From Fibrobacter sp. UWB16 (GTDB taxonomy: Bacteria > Fibrobacterota > Fibrobacteria > Fibrobacterales > Fibrobacteraceae): 64,000 nucleotides of DNA. The stretch spans positions 124,001 to 188,000 of the forward strand of contig NZ_OCMS01000004.1 of assembly GCF_900215325.1 (NCBI RefSeq), in the 5' to 3' direction. This document shows positions 1-9,305 of the stretch, piece after piece (position 1 is the stretch's first letter; the number at the start of each line of letters is the position of its first letter). A program made the position numbers and the translations under genes. The notes below the pieces were generated by a model that did not search any database, was not told the origin of the DNA, and saw only the letters and a list, made by a program, of their open reading frames with translations.

Positions 1-1
1 G

Positions 2-1501
2 GGCAGCTTCGGTGGACACGTCACGAGCGCACTCAGCGCAGGTTATCCGGTATTCATCTCTGAATGGGGAACCACCAATGCCGACGGTGACGGCGAACCG
101 AACTCCAGCGCAACAAACGAATGGACCCAGTTTATGGACCAGAACATGATCCCGAACTGCAACTGGAGCTTGCGTCAGCAGACCAGTGACGTCGACCAGA
201 AGAGCGAAAAGTCCGCTATCTTCGCAGGCAACAAGTCCCTCATCACTGCAGCAGCTCTCGACGCCGCAACTTACACTTCCTCGGGTAACATCATCAAGAG
301 CTACCTCACCAAGAACGCACGTTCCTGGGCTGACTCCCTCGTCAAGGGCAAGAGCGGCAGCTGCGCATTCAAGGCCGTCACAGCAAAGCAGACCGAAGGT
401 AAGATTTCCGGCGCACTCAAGTCCGGCTGTACTTACACCTCTAGCAACGAAAAGGTCGTCACCGTTTCTGGCAGCGACATCGTCATCAACGATTACGGTT
501 ACGCCATCTTGACTGGCAACGACGGTTCTCAGTCTGTCGTGACCATCTCCCAGGTTGCAGGTCAGAGCATCACGAACCTCGAAAACCTCTACTGCACATA
601 TTCCGGTACTTGCATGATCGGAACAACGTCCGGCAGAACGCTTGACTTCGATGATGACGGCAACAAAGACTACCTCCTCACGATGGAAGACAAGACGAAC
701 GAAGGTTCCAAGTTCACACTTACCTCTCTCGACCCGTCCATCGTTACCGTTAGCAAGAGCACCTGCAAGAACACCAACTGCTCTAACGCCCAGAAGAACC
801 AGCAAGTTTGGATGTTGCACTTCCAGGGTTTCGGAAAAGCAAAGGTCGTGGCTACCGCAGCTGCAGTTACCGGCTTCCGCGCCATGCAGGATACATTTGA
901 AATCGAATACAGAAAGGGTGAACAGCGCTTCGACAGCAGATTCAAGAACCAGAAGCTTGCATTTGGCGCAACCTCTACAACAGGCCTTGCCTCAACAACG
1001 CTTTCTATAAAGACCCCGATTACCTACACCTACAATGGACAGCCGACCTCCCCGTACTTGACCCGCCAGGGTGAAGGCTATGTCGCCGGCACTCAAAATG
1101 CAGTCATTGCTGTTACCGCCAACGTTCCGGAAACAGACTTCTACGCAGCCGCTACTAGAACGGTCACGTTCATCATCGGCGACAGCGCTTCTGCAGTGAA
1201 CCTGAAGGAATACAACGACTACGTCAATCCGTCTGAACCGATTTCCATCAAGCCGGTCAAGAAGATTACGAACAGTCTCCAGGCTAGCATGAAGGGTTCG
1301 ACACTCCAGTTCACGACCAAGAACACGGGCCTCGTCAAGATTGACATCTACGATGCACTTGGCGCAAGCGTGAAGCAGATGTCCGATGTCTACAGCGCAG
1401 GCAGCCACGCCATCGACCTCAAGGGTCTCGCAAACGGCTCCTACACGCTCGTCGTTCGCCAGGGCAGCCAGAAGGCTTCCATCCGCTGGATGAACAAGTA
1501 A
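2..1501 (+). CDS. GH5 endoglucanase, C-terminal part (5' end outside window)
   Basis: The reading frame is open from base 2, so this is the 3' part of a longer gene. The first residues contain a VFISEWGT motif. The Glu at codon 62-64 matches the GH5 (subfamily 2-like) catalytic nucleophile, and it is followed by a WSLRQQ stretch that normally closes the barrel. The rest (from about base 200) is a series of beta-rich, Cys-containing Ig-like segments. It ends in a basic module of about 80 residues (VKIDIYDALG, GSYTLVVRQG) of the type found on secreted Fibrobacter hydrolases and resembling type IX-like sorting domains. The predicted role is extracellular or cell-surface cleavage of cellulose or another beta-1,4-glucan. 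The catalytic acid/base and signal peptide lie upstream of the window. A strong terminator follows directly. Confidence 0.85.
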   Translation, partial: GSFGGHVTSALSAGYPVFISEWGTTNADGDGEPNSSATNEWTQFMDQNMIPNCNWSLRQQTSDVDQKSEKSAIFAGNKSLITAAALDAATYTSSGNIIKSYLTKNARSWADSLVKGKSGSCAFKAVTAKQTEGKISGALKSGCTYTSSNEKVVTVSGSDIVINDYGYAILTGNDGSQSVVTISQVAGQSITNLENLYCTYSGTCMIGTTSGRTLDFDDDGNKDYLLTMEDKTNEGSKFTLTSLDPSIVTVSKSTCKNTNCSNAQKNQQVWMLHFQGFGKAKVVATAAAVTGFRAMQDTFEIEYRKGEQRFDSRFKNQKLAFGATSTTGLASTTLSIKTPITYTYNGQPTSPYLTRQGEGYVAGTQNAVIAVTANVPETDFYAAATRTVTFIIGDSASAVNLKEYNDYVNPSEPISIKPVKKITNSLQASMKGSTLQFTTKNTGLVKIDIYDALGASVKQMSDVYSAGSHAIDLKGLANGSYTLVVRQGSQKASIRWMNK

Positions 1502-1524
1502 TCGCTTAGATTCTTGAAAGTTTA

Positions 1525-1556
1525 AAAGACCGCAGCAATCCGCTGCGGTCTTTCTT
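1525..1556 (+). terminator. Rho-independent terminator of the GH5 gene
   Basis: A 12-bp stem (AAAGACCGCAGC with GCTGCGGTCTTT) and a 5-nt loop are followed by a T-rich run. It lies 23 bp after the stop codon. Confidence 0.9.
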
Positions 1557-1636
1557 TTTACAATGCTTCGGATTCTTCGTACGCTCCGCATACCCAGAAC
1601 GACGCAAGAAACAAGTCCGGAAAGTTACGGTCTACA

Positions 1637-3373
1637 TTACTGGATTCCCGCACCGTTCAAGCGGTATCGTTTATCACCATTGTGAATAACGATGTTATTG
1701 CGGATACGTTGCACAAAGGGCGTATTTTGTTTTTCAGCATCACCTGTTCGCGAAAAGCGCGGGTCAATAGCCTGTTCCCTATCATCTACAACAAAACTTC
1801 CGATTCGTATTCCTCCATATATAGCTCCTGCACGTAGCGAATCATTTGCAAAATGGATACAATCGCTAGAATTAGTTTCACTACAAACACGCAAGAAAAT
1901 ATCTAAGGGCCATCCTCTCCATTCCTTAAAAATTGGCACGTTCACTTCAAATTCAATTTCATTATTCCCATCAAAAGTCATCACTGTATCGGCCCCCTTT
2001 ATTTCGATTTTGCGGCTATACACTTTCATAAAATCAACAGAATCAGAAAGCGGAACATCATAAGTAATAACGGCCAAAGTATCCAGCATACCCTCTTGAC
2101 GATAGCCGTTAACATATAGCGAAACCTTCATCTTGCGCGTCAGGTTGCCGAAGCCCACATTCTGGATGCGCAGCTTAGCCTTGAAAACGCCATCGGCACC
2201 GACCTTATCCGTAATCCACGATTCACGCAGCACAAAACGATAACCCAGATGGTCGTTGATGTACTTGAAACCTGTAAGCGAGTCAATTTTTGTGCCGTCA
2301 TATTCAAAATCTTTCCCATTAAAATGCGACTTCTTCCAGCTATCGATCAGGTTGTTGTTCCATTGAATGTTCAGATAGCTCGTATGCGTGCGGAAACCTT
2401 CGTACGCCAAAAACTCCGGCGTATTGATGACTTGGTAGCCGTTCGCTGTGGAAAGCGCCTCGCCGCCGTATGGCGTGTTGATGCCGTACTTTTCGAGCCA
2501 GGCAACGCCTTCTTCGCGGCAAATGGACGTTTTACAGTCTGCACCCCAGGTGCCGTAATCGTATTGCGTCCCCAAGTAGCCATCGTTGAACATTCCCACG
2601 CGGTACATGGTATCGCCTTTGGCCTTTGCTATCTCCGCAAATTTTTCACCGTCGATATGGAAATCCACGCCCCAGTTATCAAAGCCAAGCACCTTTGCCG
2701 AATAGTTCCCTGTACGCGTTAAAATTTTGAGCTCGGGAGGCGTATTGCGTAGCATCAGGTTCGTCGCTTCGGCAACGCGGTCATAAGTGATGCTTGTATC
2801 GGAATGCATTTCGCCATAGGCGCCGTGCATGCCCATTTCGAGCGCAACAATCACATCGGTATTTTTCGAAAGCACAGGCGCGAGCTGTTCCACATGCTTG
2901 AGCACCCACTTGTGTTCCGGCGTCACATTGCTGCGGCCATTGTACCACGGATCATAACAGATGCGCACAATTACAAAACCCTTGTTCGCGCGGATATTGT
3001 CAAACGTCTGTTGTAGCACATTCAAGGCATCTTCCGTGAGGTCTTGGCTCTTGCCCCAAGTCGTATCCTTCTTGCCGCCCGTCGTATCGATCCCGAGCCA
3101 AGCCCGGCTACTGAATTCCGAAATCTCGGCGCGCAAGTGCAAAAGCTTGCTATATGGTTTTTCAATCGGCTTAGAACCCGAGGGCTTTATATGCAACACC
3201 TGCGGCGTGTAGAATCCGCGATCGTAATTAGCGAGTGTACGCATGGCATCGGTCGTATCAATATTTTGCTTCACAAGACCCGCTGCCAAAACCGACGACG
3301 GCAAAAACGCAAGCGACAGGGTCGCCAATACGGTTCCCCTCAAGATGCCAAAATGAGTAGAAAGTAATGCCAT
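1637..3373 (-). CDS. Secreted DUF4874/DUF4832-type protein
   Basis: 578 aa with a Sec-type signal peptide (hydrophobic stretch ending SVLAAG near residue 31). The NYDRGFY motif and the following region resemble DUF4874. The later EGFRTHTSYLN and ESWIT region resembles DUF4832, which usually follows it. Proteins of this pairing are secreted, have a glycosidase-like barrel and are common in polysaccharide degraders, but no activity is established, so a carbohydrate role is inference. The C-terminal 150 residues are beta-rich. No Shine-Dalgarno precedes the ATG, and an AT-rich stretch lies immediately upstream, so the start is only moderately sure. It sits between a GH5 enzyme and a FISUMP lipoprotein, and it is divergent from the latter. 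Confidence 0.7.
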   Translation of the reverse strand: MALLSTHFGILRGTVLATLSLAFLPSSVLAAGLVKQNIDTTDAMRTLANYDRGFYTPQVLHIKPSGSKPIEKPYSKLLHLRAEISEFSSRAWLGIDTTGGKKDTTWGKSQDLTEDALNVLQQTFDNIRANKGFVIVRICYDPWYNGRSNVTPEHKWVLKHVEQLAPVLSKNTDVIVALEMGMHGAYGEMHSDTSITYDRVAEATNLMLRNTPPELKILTRTGNYSAKVLGFDNWGVDFHIDGEKFAEIAKAKGDTMYRVGMFNDGYLGTQYDYGTWGADCKTSICREEGVAWLEKYGINTPYGGEALSTANGYQVINTPEFLAYEGFRTHTSYLNIQWNNNLIDSWKKSHFNGKDFEYDGTKIDSLTGFKYINDHLGYRFVLRESWITDKVGADGVFKAKLRIQNVGFGNLTRKMKVSLYVNGYRQEGMLDTLAVITYDVPLSDSVDFMKVYSRKIEIKGADTVMTFDGNNEIEFEVNVPIFKEWRGWPLDIFLRVCSETNSSDCIHFANDSLRAGAIYGGIRIGSFVVDDREQAIDPRFSRTGDAEKQNTPFVQRIRNNIVIHNGDKRYRLNGAGIQ

Positions 3374-3452
3374 AGAATTAATATATAATATTCATCGATT
3401 ATGGTTCAATAAACTAAAAATTTCTACTTTATCTCTCCAAAGGAGATAATAT

Positions 3453-5081
3453 ATGAACAATTTCACAAAGGCAGCCGCCAGCCTAACAGCCTCGGCGCTA
3501 TTTTCTTTAGCATTTACCGCCTGTAGTGATTCCACATCCGCAAACGATGAAATTTTTGCCAATATTTCATCCAGCTCTGATGAAATTGTAAATCCGGAAG
3601 TATCATCCTCTTCTGAAAAAGGAAAAACAAAGGAGTCCTCTTCTTCTTCGGAAAAAAGTAACTCCCCAAAATCCTCATCATCACAAAAGCAAGTTTCAGA
3701 ATCTTCATCAAGCGATTCCCTGCCGCAATCTAGCAGCGCCACAGAATCTTCCTCGTCCCAAATTCCAGAATACTCTTCGAGCGAAAGCATCAAGGCGCCT
3801 AGCGGTTCATTTACCGATTCCCGCGATGGCAAAACATACAAGCTCGCCAAAATCGGACCCCAGACATGGATGGCCGAAGACTTGAGCTACGGAGATTCCA
3901 GCCTTTACACCTTCGAAAACGCACTGGATGTATGCCCGGAAGGGTTCCACCTTCCCTCGCTCAAGGAACTTAATGCACTTGTCAATTTTGTTGGCGGTGC
4001 CGAAGTCGCCGCTCAAAAGCTAAAAAGCACAACCGGCTGGCCCAACGACGAACAGGGAAACTGGAATGGAACAGACGACTACGGGTTTAACGCAAAGCCA
4101 GTCCTTACCGGAGACGGCACGGGCACCGACGAAAACTTTTGGAGTTCCACAAGAAATTCCAGAGATTACAAAACGGGAGACTTTCTAAAACTCAATCCCC
4201 ACCCGTCATCTAACAAGAAAACAAACAACTCGGGATATTTCTGCAACAGCAAAGTAAACGACCCTTCAAAGCTCGCCTGCTTTGCCAACGCAGATCCAAG
4301 CACCAAGCTTTCGATCCGATGCCTGAGCAATATCGAAGATTGCGGCGGGAAAACGATTGACAACACAAAGCAGTTCTGCCAGGACGGCATTGCCTACGAT
4401 ATCTGCCGCGGCCGCACCTATGACGGCACAAAGTACGAATGCAAGGACAATACGCTCTACGAAAAATCAAGCGGAAAAGTCTTTAAATATTCGTGGTTCC
4501 TGCTCAATCCAGAAAAAACGTATGGAACGATCCAGGACGAAAGAGACGGGCAATACTACAAGACCATCGATATCGATGGAGTCGTCTGGTTTGCAGAAAA
4601 CCTGAACTACGCCAGCGAAGGCTCTGTCTGCCCCGCCAATGACGAAAAATACTGCGACATTTACGGAAGAATGTACACGGTAGTACAAGCCCTGAACGGA
4701 GACACCATCGACTTCAACAAAAAGCAGGGTCTGTGCCCCAAGGGAACGCATCTGCCACTTTCAACGGAATACAGATTGCTGTGGGAAAAATACAAGTTCA
4801 ATGAGCTGTTCACGGCTTATACCGACTACTTCGAAAACGATGATTTCTACGACGACTTCAAAAAGCTGAACAACGCAAGCGGTCTTGGAATGCTCGAAAA
4901 TGGCGCTTACGACTCCAAGAGTCAAACATGGATCAACATCAACAGACTAACCCGAAACATCGGTTCTGACTTTGACCACTACCATTATTACCGCTGGTCC
5001 GGTAATGGAATCGATGAATATTATCCCGGTCCGGCTCGCAATGACGTCGATTACGGGGCAATCCGCTGCATCGTAGACTAA
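3453..5081 (+). CDS. FISUMP-domain lipoprotein with poly-Ser linker
   Basis: 542 aa with a lipoprotein signal peptide (lipobox LAFTAC, Cys near residue 24). A Ser/Glu/Lys-rich linker spans residues 37-115, like the linkers of Fibrobacter surface proteins. Two Fibrobacter succinogenes major paralogous (FISUMP) domains follow. The first (about 120-292) contains DGKTYKLAKIGPQTWMAEDL and CPEGFHLPS. The second (about 365-541) contains DGQYYKTIDIDGVVWFAENL and CPKGTHLPL. A Cys-rich stretch of about 50 residues lies between them. FISUMP domains resemble C-type-lectin/FGE-like folds, and their function is unknown. A strong ribosome site (AAAGGAG) precedes the ATG. It is probably outer-membrane anchored and surface exposed. 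Confidence 0.85.
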   Translation: MNNFTKAAASLTASALFSLAFTACSDSTSANDEIFANISSSSDEIVNPEVSSSSEKGKTKESSSSSEKSNSPKSSSSQKQVSESSSSDSLPQSSSATESSSSQIPEYSSSESIKAPSGSFTDSRDGKTYKLAKIGPQTWMAEDLSYGDSSLYTFENALDVCPEGFHLPSLKELNALVNFVGGAEVAAQKLKSTTGWPNDEQGNWNGTDDYGFNAKPVLTGDGTGTDENFWSSTRNSRDYKTGDFLKLNPHPSSNKKTNNSGYFCNSKVNDPSKLACFANADPSTKLSIRCLSNIEDCGGKTIDNTKQFCQDGIAYDICRGRTYDGTKYECKDNTLYEKSSGKVFKYSWFLLNPEKTYGTIQDERDGQYYKTIDIDGVVWFAENLNYASEGSVCPANDEKYCDIYGRMYTVVQALNGDTIDFNKKQGLCPKGTHLPLSTEYRLLWEKYKFNELFTAYTDYFENDDFYDDFKKLNNASGLGMLENGAYDSKSQTWININRLTRNIGSDFDHYHYYRWSGNGIDEYYPGPARNDVDYGAIRCIVD

Positions 5082-5104
5082 ACAGATATTGCTAATTCAC
5101 AGGA

Positions 5105-5136
5105 AAGCCTGACGTAAAAAACGTCAGGCTTTTTTA
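5105..5136 (+). terminator. Rho-independent terminator of the FISUMP gene
   Basis: An 11-bp perfect stem (AAGCCTGACGT with ACGTCAGGCTT), an A5 loop and a T run follow the stop codon by 23 bp. Confidence 0.9.
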
Positions 5137-5143
5137 TATAAAA

Positions 5144-5170
5144 GAAAAACCGCAGCGGTTGCTGCGGCTT
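5144..5170 (-). terminator. Terminator of the ABC importer operon
   Basis: On the minus strand, CCGCAGC, a 4-nt loop and GCTGCGG are followed by TTTTTCTTTT. It lies about 50 bp past the stop of the last importer gene. Confidence 0.8.
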
Positions 5171-5186
5171 TTCGAATTGCACAAAA

Positions 5187-5216
5187 GGCGCCCCCGGAAC
5201 GGCGTCCGGGGTGACA
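5187..5216. repeat. Short palindromic intergenic repeat (variable-stem family)
   Basis: Stem CCCCGGA / TCCGGGG is followed by the constant TGACA. It is a member of the dispersed family described in the findings. Confidence 0.8.
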
Positions 5217-5222
5217 TTTGCA

Positions 5223-6032
5223 TTACTTCTTAGAACGATGGCTGTTCTTGATCCATTCAGTCTTGTGGACTTCCGGAATGTCATCGAGCAAGCGGAGCGT
5301 ATGCGGTTCGTTCGTGTTGTCGAGCACTTCAGCAGGAGTACCCTGGTTCACGATCTTACCGTCGTGCATGATGAAGATACGGTCAGAAACGTAGTTTGCA
5401 AGACCGATATCGTGGGTCACGAACACCACGGTCATCTTCAGCTCGTCTTTCAACTTGCGGAGGTAATCGAGGATGTTTGCACGAACGCAGGCGTCCACCA
5501 TGGAGGTAGCTTCGTCAGCGATAAGGACCTTCGGACGGAGCGCGAAGATACGGGCGAGAAGCATACGCTGCATCTGACCACCGGAGAGTTCGAACGGATA
5601 CTTGCCTTCGATATCTGCCGGAGCGACGTTAACGGCCTTGAGACCTTCGTCAACGCGGCGACGGACTTCTTCCTTGGACGGCTTGTCCTTGAGGATGTTG
5701 AGAGCGTCTTCGAGCTGGCTACGGATTGTGAAGAACTGGTTAAAGCAGCCAAACGGGTCCTGGAAAACGGACTGGACTTCGTTCCAGTGGTCCTTCAGGT
5801 TCTTGATCGGCTTGTCGCGATAGAGGAACTGACCGCGAGTCGGCTGGTAAAGACCGAGCATGATCTTAGCTAGCACGGACTTACCGCAACCAGAACCACC
5901 CACGATGGAGATGAATTCTTCGTCGTAGATGTCAAAGGAAACATCCTTAACAGCAGTCTTCAAGCTCTTGCCGGCACCGAAATCCTTGCTGATGCGCTTG
6001 GCAGAAAAAACAATGGGCTTATCACTTTGCAT
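5223..6032 (-). CDS. oppF: Peptide-type ABC importer, ATP-binding subunit F
   Basis: 269 aa ABC ATPase of the Opp/Dpp family. It has Walker A GGSGCGKS, signature LSGGQMQR, Walker B VLIADEATS and the H-loop FVTHD. The C-terminal oligopeptide-transporter extension is short. It is the last gene of a five-gene operon (substrate-binding protein, two permeases, two ATPases). Its start overlaps the end of the preceding ATPase gene by 11 bp, which suggests translational coupling. It energises uptake of peptides or related small solutes across the inner membrane. The substrate cannot be fixed from sequence, and nickel or oligosaccharide importers share this architecture. Confidence 0.85.
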   Translation of the reverse strand: MQSDKPIVFSAKRISKDFGAGKSLKTAVKDVSFDIYDEEFISIVGGSGCGKSVLAKIMLGLYQPTRGQFLYRDKPIKNLKDHWNEVQSVFQDPFGCFNQFFTIRSQLEDALNILKDKPSKEEVRRRVDEGLKAVNVAPADIEGKYPFELSGGQMQRMLLARIFALRPKVLIADEATSMVDACVRANILDYLRKLKDELKMTVVFVTHDIGLANYVSDRIFIMHDGKIVNQGTPAEVLDNTNEPHTLRLLDDIPEVHKTEWIKNSHRSKK

Positions 6033-7020
6033 AATCGCACCTCACGTCACGATCGCCGACAATGCGGAGATTCTGGGTATTCTTCTTGCAGTCCGGGCAT
6101 GCCTTGCTGCAACGCGGAGCGAAGCGGCAGCCCACAATCTTGTTCTTGAGGCTAGGAGGAGCACCTTCGATAGCCACCGGATGACGGCCACGCTGGCTTG
6201 CCTCGGTACTGAGCATAGCGCCCATCAAAGCCTGCGTATACGGATGACGCGGGTCCTTGACGACCTGTTCTGCAGTACCCTTTTCCACGATTTCACCTGC
6301 GTACATGATGGCGATGTTATCTGCCACGTGGTAGAGGAGCGGAAGCTCGTGGGTAATGAAGATCATCGATTGGAAGATGCCCTTGTCGAGCAAGTCGAAG
6401 ATCATCTTGATCACTTCCTTCTGCGTGGAAACGTCCAAAGCAGAAGTCGGTTCGTCAGCAATCACCATCTTCGGGAGAAGAATCGTAGAGATTGCAATCA
6501 CGCAACGCTGGCGTTCACCTGCAGTGAGGTTGATCGGGAAGGAATTGAGCACGCGCTTGGTGTCCATGCCGATACGGTCGAAGTGAGCATAGACGCGATC
6601 GTAGATCTGCTTAGCGTCCTGCTTTTCGCCCGGTCTGGCATGAGCCTTGAGCACGTCGGCTGCGATATCCTTGATCTTACGGACCGGGTTCAGAGCGTTG
6701 AATGCGCCCTGCGGAATCATGGAAACCTGCTGAGCGAGGACATTCGCACGAACATCTTCGATGGAGCGGTTCATGAGGGATTCCATCTTGTCGCCGTTCT
6801 TGACGCGAACGTCACCCGTTTCCGGGTAAAGCGGCGGGATGCACATGCCCATGAGACCAGAAACGAGCGTAGACTTACCGCAACCAGATTCACCGGCGAT
6901 ACCGAGAATTTCCCCCTGCTTCATGGAGAAGGACACGTCTGTTACAGCGTGAGTCTTGTCTCCAAAACGGCCGAGGTAATAAAGACCCAAGTGGTCAACT
7001 TCAAAAACATTTTCAGACAT
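6022..7020 (-). CDS. oppD: Peptide-type ABC importer, ATP-binding subunit D
   Basis: 332 aa ABC ATPase with Walker A GESGCGKST, Walker B MVIADEPTSALD and switch H in FITHE. The C-terminal oligo_HPY region has its Cys-rich tail (CRFAPRCSKACPDCKKNT), which in this family commonly holds an Fe-S cluster. The signature motif is odd: the usual LSGGQ position reads LTAGERQR, so this half may be a degenerate ATPase site. It pairs with OppF as the heterodimeric motor. It is co-transcribed 10 bp after the permease C gene. Confidence 0.85.
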   Translation of the reverse strand: MSENVFEVDHLGLYYLGRFGDKTHAVTDVSFSMKQGEILGIAGESGCGKSTLVSGLMGMCIPPLYPETGDVRVKNGDKMESLMNRSIEDVRANVLAQQVSMIPQGAFNALNPVRKIKDIAADVLKAHARPGEKQDAKQIYDRVYAHFDRIGMDTKRVLNSFPINLTAGERQRCVIAISTILLPKMVIADEPTSALDVSTQKEVIKMIFDLLDKGIFQSMIFITHELPLLYHVADNIAIMYAGEIVEKGTAEQVVKDPRHPYTQALMGAMLSTEASQRGRHPVAIEGAPPSLKNKIVGCRFAPRCSKACPDCKKNTQNLRIVGDRDVRCDYAK

Positions 7021-7030
7021 TTTTTACCTC

Positions 7031-7876
7031 TTACTTGCGCAGGCGCGGGTTGAAGACGCCTTCCATGGAAGTGTTGATCAGGTAGAGAGCAAACACCGTG
7101 AGGGTAACGACGATCGTTGCCGGGATGAATGCAATCCAGATGGAGTCGGAAAGAGCACCGTTATCCTTAGCCTGGTTCAAGATGATGCCGAGGCTGGTGG
7201 AATCGACAGGGCCAAGACCGATCATGGAGATGGAAGCTTCGGAAAGAATACCGGAAGACACCTGCATGATGAACACCATGAACACGTACGAGAGCAAGTA
7301 CGGAAGCACATGCTTGATCACAATCGTCAAAGTCGATGCACCGTTGAGGCGTGCAAGGGCGATGTGGTCGCGGCTACGGAGAGATGATGCCTGGGCACGA
7401 ACGGCACGGGCAGACCAGCTCCAAGCGGTAAGACCGATGATGAGACCAATCAAGGTGAGGGAACGGCCATCCTTAACAGCGGAGCTGATAAGAACGAGAA
7501 TCACGAACTGCGGGATAACGATGAAGATGTTGGTGAGCATGTTCAATACTTCATCAACCCAGCCACCGCGGAAACCGCCGAACAGACCGATAAGCACACC
7601 GATAGTCGTAGCAATGATACCTGCAACGAAGCCCACATAGAGAGAGCTGCGAAGGCCAGCGATCAAGAGGGACACGTAGTCACGGCCAAGGTGGTCGGTA
7701 CCGAGCCAGTGAGCAGAGCTAGAACCTGCATACGGGCCAGCGACGATGTCACGAGCGTGAGTGTCTACGTTGTAGAAAAGAGGTCCAAAGATGGCGATGA
7801 GGAGCGTGAGCACAAAGATGGACACGCCTATCACGAACATCGGGGACTTGAGAAGGTTTCTTAAAAGCTTACCCAT
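7031..7876 (-). CDS. oppC: Peptide-type ABC importer, permease C
   Basis: 281 aa inner-membrane permease of the DppC/OppC type. It has an N-terminal membrane segment (residues 13-35), the typical periplasmic GTDHLGRD motif of OppC-like N-terminal regions, and a BPD_transp_1 core of about five membrane segments. The EAA-like loop near residue 175 (LARLNGASTLTIVIKHVLP) contacts the ATPases. It begins 2 bp after the permease B stop. Confidence 0.87.
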   Translation of the reverse strand: MGKLLRNLLKSPMFVIGVSIFVLTLLIAIFGPLFYNVDTHARDIVAGPYAGSSSAHWLGTDHLGRDYVSLLIAGLRSSLYVGFVAGIIATTIGVLIGLFGGFRGGWVDEVLNMLTNIFIVIPQFVILVLISSAVKDGRSLTLIGLIIGLTAWSWSARAVRAQASSLRSRDHIALARLNGASTLTIVIKHVLPYLLSYVFMVFIMQVSSGILSEASISMIGLGPVDSTSLGIILNQAKDNGALSDSIWIAFIPATIVVTLTVFALYLINTSMEGVFNPRLRK

Positions 7877-7878
7877 GA

Positions 7879-9288
7879 TTACTTACCTCCCATCTGGAGA
7901 CCGGCCTTGACACGCGGGTCAAAGACAGCGATCAAAACGTCAACTGCAAAGTTTGCAACGAGAACGCAAGTAGAAATCATCAAGGTGCAACCCTGGATCG
8001 TTGCGTAGTCGTTCTTCTGAATGGCATTGAGCATTGCCATACCGAGACCCGGATAAGAGAAGATCATTTCGGTAATGAGAGCGCCACCCACCATGGCACC
8101 GAGGCTCTGGGCAAGACCAGTGAGCTGCGGGAGCATAGCGTTGCGGAACACATAGCTAATAATCTTGCCTTCGCGGAGGCCGAGCCACTTAGCATACTTC
8201 ATGTAGTCTGTACCGAGTTCGTAAATGGACATGGAACGCATACCCGTTGCCTGGCCAGAGAGAAGAATCGGGAACACAGAGAAGAACGGGAGCACGTAGT
8301 ACCAGCTGACGCTCTTGAAGCAGGACCAGCTGAACGTGAGTTCCGGAATATCCGGGCTGTAAGCGCCCATAGCCGGGAACCAGCCGAGCGTGATGGAGAA
8401 GAATGCCACGAGGAGCATACCGAACACGAAGAACGGCACACCGTTGAGGAACATGGCGCACGGGAAGAATACCTTGTCAAAAATGCCGCGCTTGTAAGCA
8501 GCGAAAGCACCGAGAAGGTTACCCACGATCCAGCCGAGAAGAATCGTCGGAGCCTGGATAGCGAGCGTCCACGGGAGGGACTTCTTGATAACGTTCGTCA
8601 CCGGTTCATTGTTCTGGTAAGAAAGACCGAGGTCACCGTGGAACACCTTGCCGATATAGCTAAAGAACTGAGAAACAGCGGAAGAGAGCTTCGGGTCGGT
8701 CTTCATGACCGGCTGATCGACCATGACGGTATCGATGCGTTCGGCCTGAACAGTTTCCATGACAGGGACCTTTTCGACTGCAGCGACAGCCTTAGCAGCC
8801 TTGCCCTTCTTGGCCTTGACCTTCTTAGCCTTCTTGGCTTTCTTGCCCTTCTTGCCCTTGTGGTCGGCAGGAGCCTTTTCAACAAAGACCGGGTTACCAG
8901 CTTCGTCGAGCTTCTGGCGTTCGACCATCACCGGATTGCCGGCTTCGTCAACGACCTTCACGACGTTCACGACCGGCTGGCCGTTTTCGTCGAGCTTCGG
9001 AACCTTCTGCATGATAACGTTGCCGTTAGCATCAGTTTCAGGTTCGTAAATGACGTTGCCGTTCTTGTCCAATTCGGCCATACCGAAGGAAACAAGGAGT
9101 TCAGCCTTTTTCTTCTGAGCTTCAGTCGGAGAAAGGCCCTTACCGGCTTGACCCATGATGATGTCAACCGGGTTGTTGTCGCCGAGACGCGGCAACGCGA
9201 AGTTGAGTGCCACTGCGCAGACGAAGGTCAACAAGTACCAGAACGCCTTCTGCAGGACATAACGTAGCATAGGATATTGTTTAAGCAT
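7879..9288 (-). CDS. oppB: Peptide-type ABC importer, permease B with large periplasmic insertion
   Basis: 469 aa, against about 310-340 for ordinary OppB/DppB permeases. Residues 1-60 (first membrane segment and MGQAGKGLSP region) and 200-469 (BPD_transp_1 core with the EAA-like loop DYMKYAKWLGLREGKI) are canonical. Between them, residues about 72-198 form an insertion. It holds five DxxGNxV-type units, the last three in a clear 14-residue period, then a Lys/Ala/Gly-rich tract of about 30 residues and a Val-rich stretch. By family topology this loop is periplasmic. The insertion stays in frame and uses ordinary codons, so it is not a frameshift artefact. It forms the channel with OppC. Confidence 0.85.
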   Translation of the reverse strand: MLKQYPMLRYVLQKAFWYLLTFVCAVALNFALPRLGDNNPVDIIMGQAGKGLSPTEAQKKKAELLVSFGMAELDKNGNVIYEPETDANGNVIMQKVPKLDENGQPVVNVVKVVDEAGNPVMVERQKLDEAGNPVFVEKAPADHKGKKGKKAKKAKKVKAKKGKAAKAVAAVEKVPVMETVQAERIDTVMVDQPVMKTDPKLSSAVSQFFSYIGKVFHGDLGLSYQNNEPVTNVIKKSLPWTLAIQAPTILLGWIVGNLLGAFAAYKRGIFDKVFFPCAMFLNGVPFFVFGMLLVAFFSITLGWFPAMGAYSPDIPELTFSWSCFKSVSWYYVLPFFSVFPILLSGQATGMRSMSIYELGTDYMKYAKWLGLREGKIISYVFRNAMLPQLTGLAQSLGAMVGGALITEMIFSYPGLGMAMLNAIQKNDYATIQGCTLMISTCVLVANFAVDVLIAVFDPRVKAGLQMGGK

Positions 9289-9305
9289 TGGTAGTCCTTT
9301 ATCCT

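Noticed and set aside
3392-3850. A minus-strand acidic frame opposite the FISUMP Ser linker.
   Set aside because: It is the reverse of repeated Ser/Glu codons, which gives Glu/Asp/Ser-rich shadow peptides.
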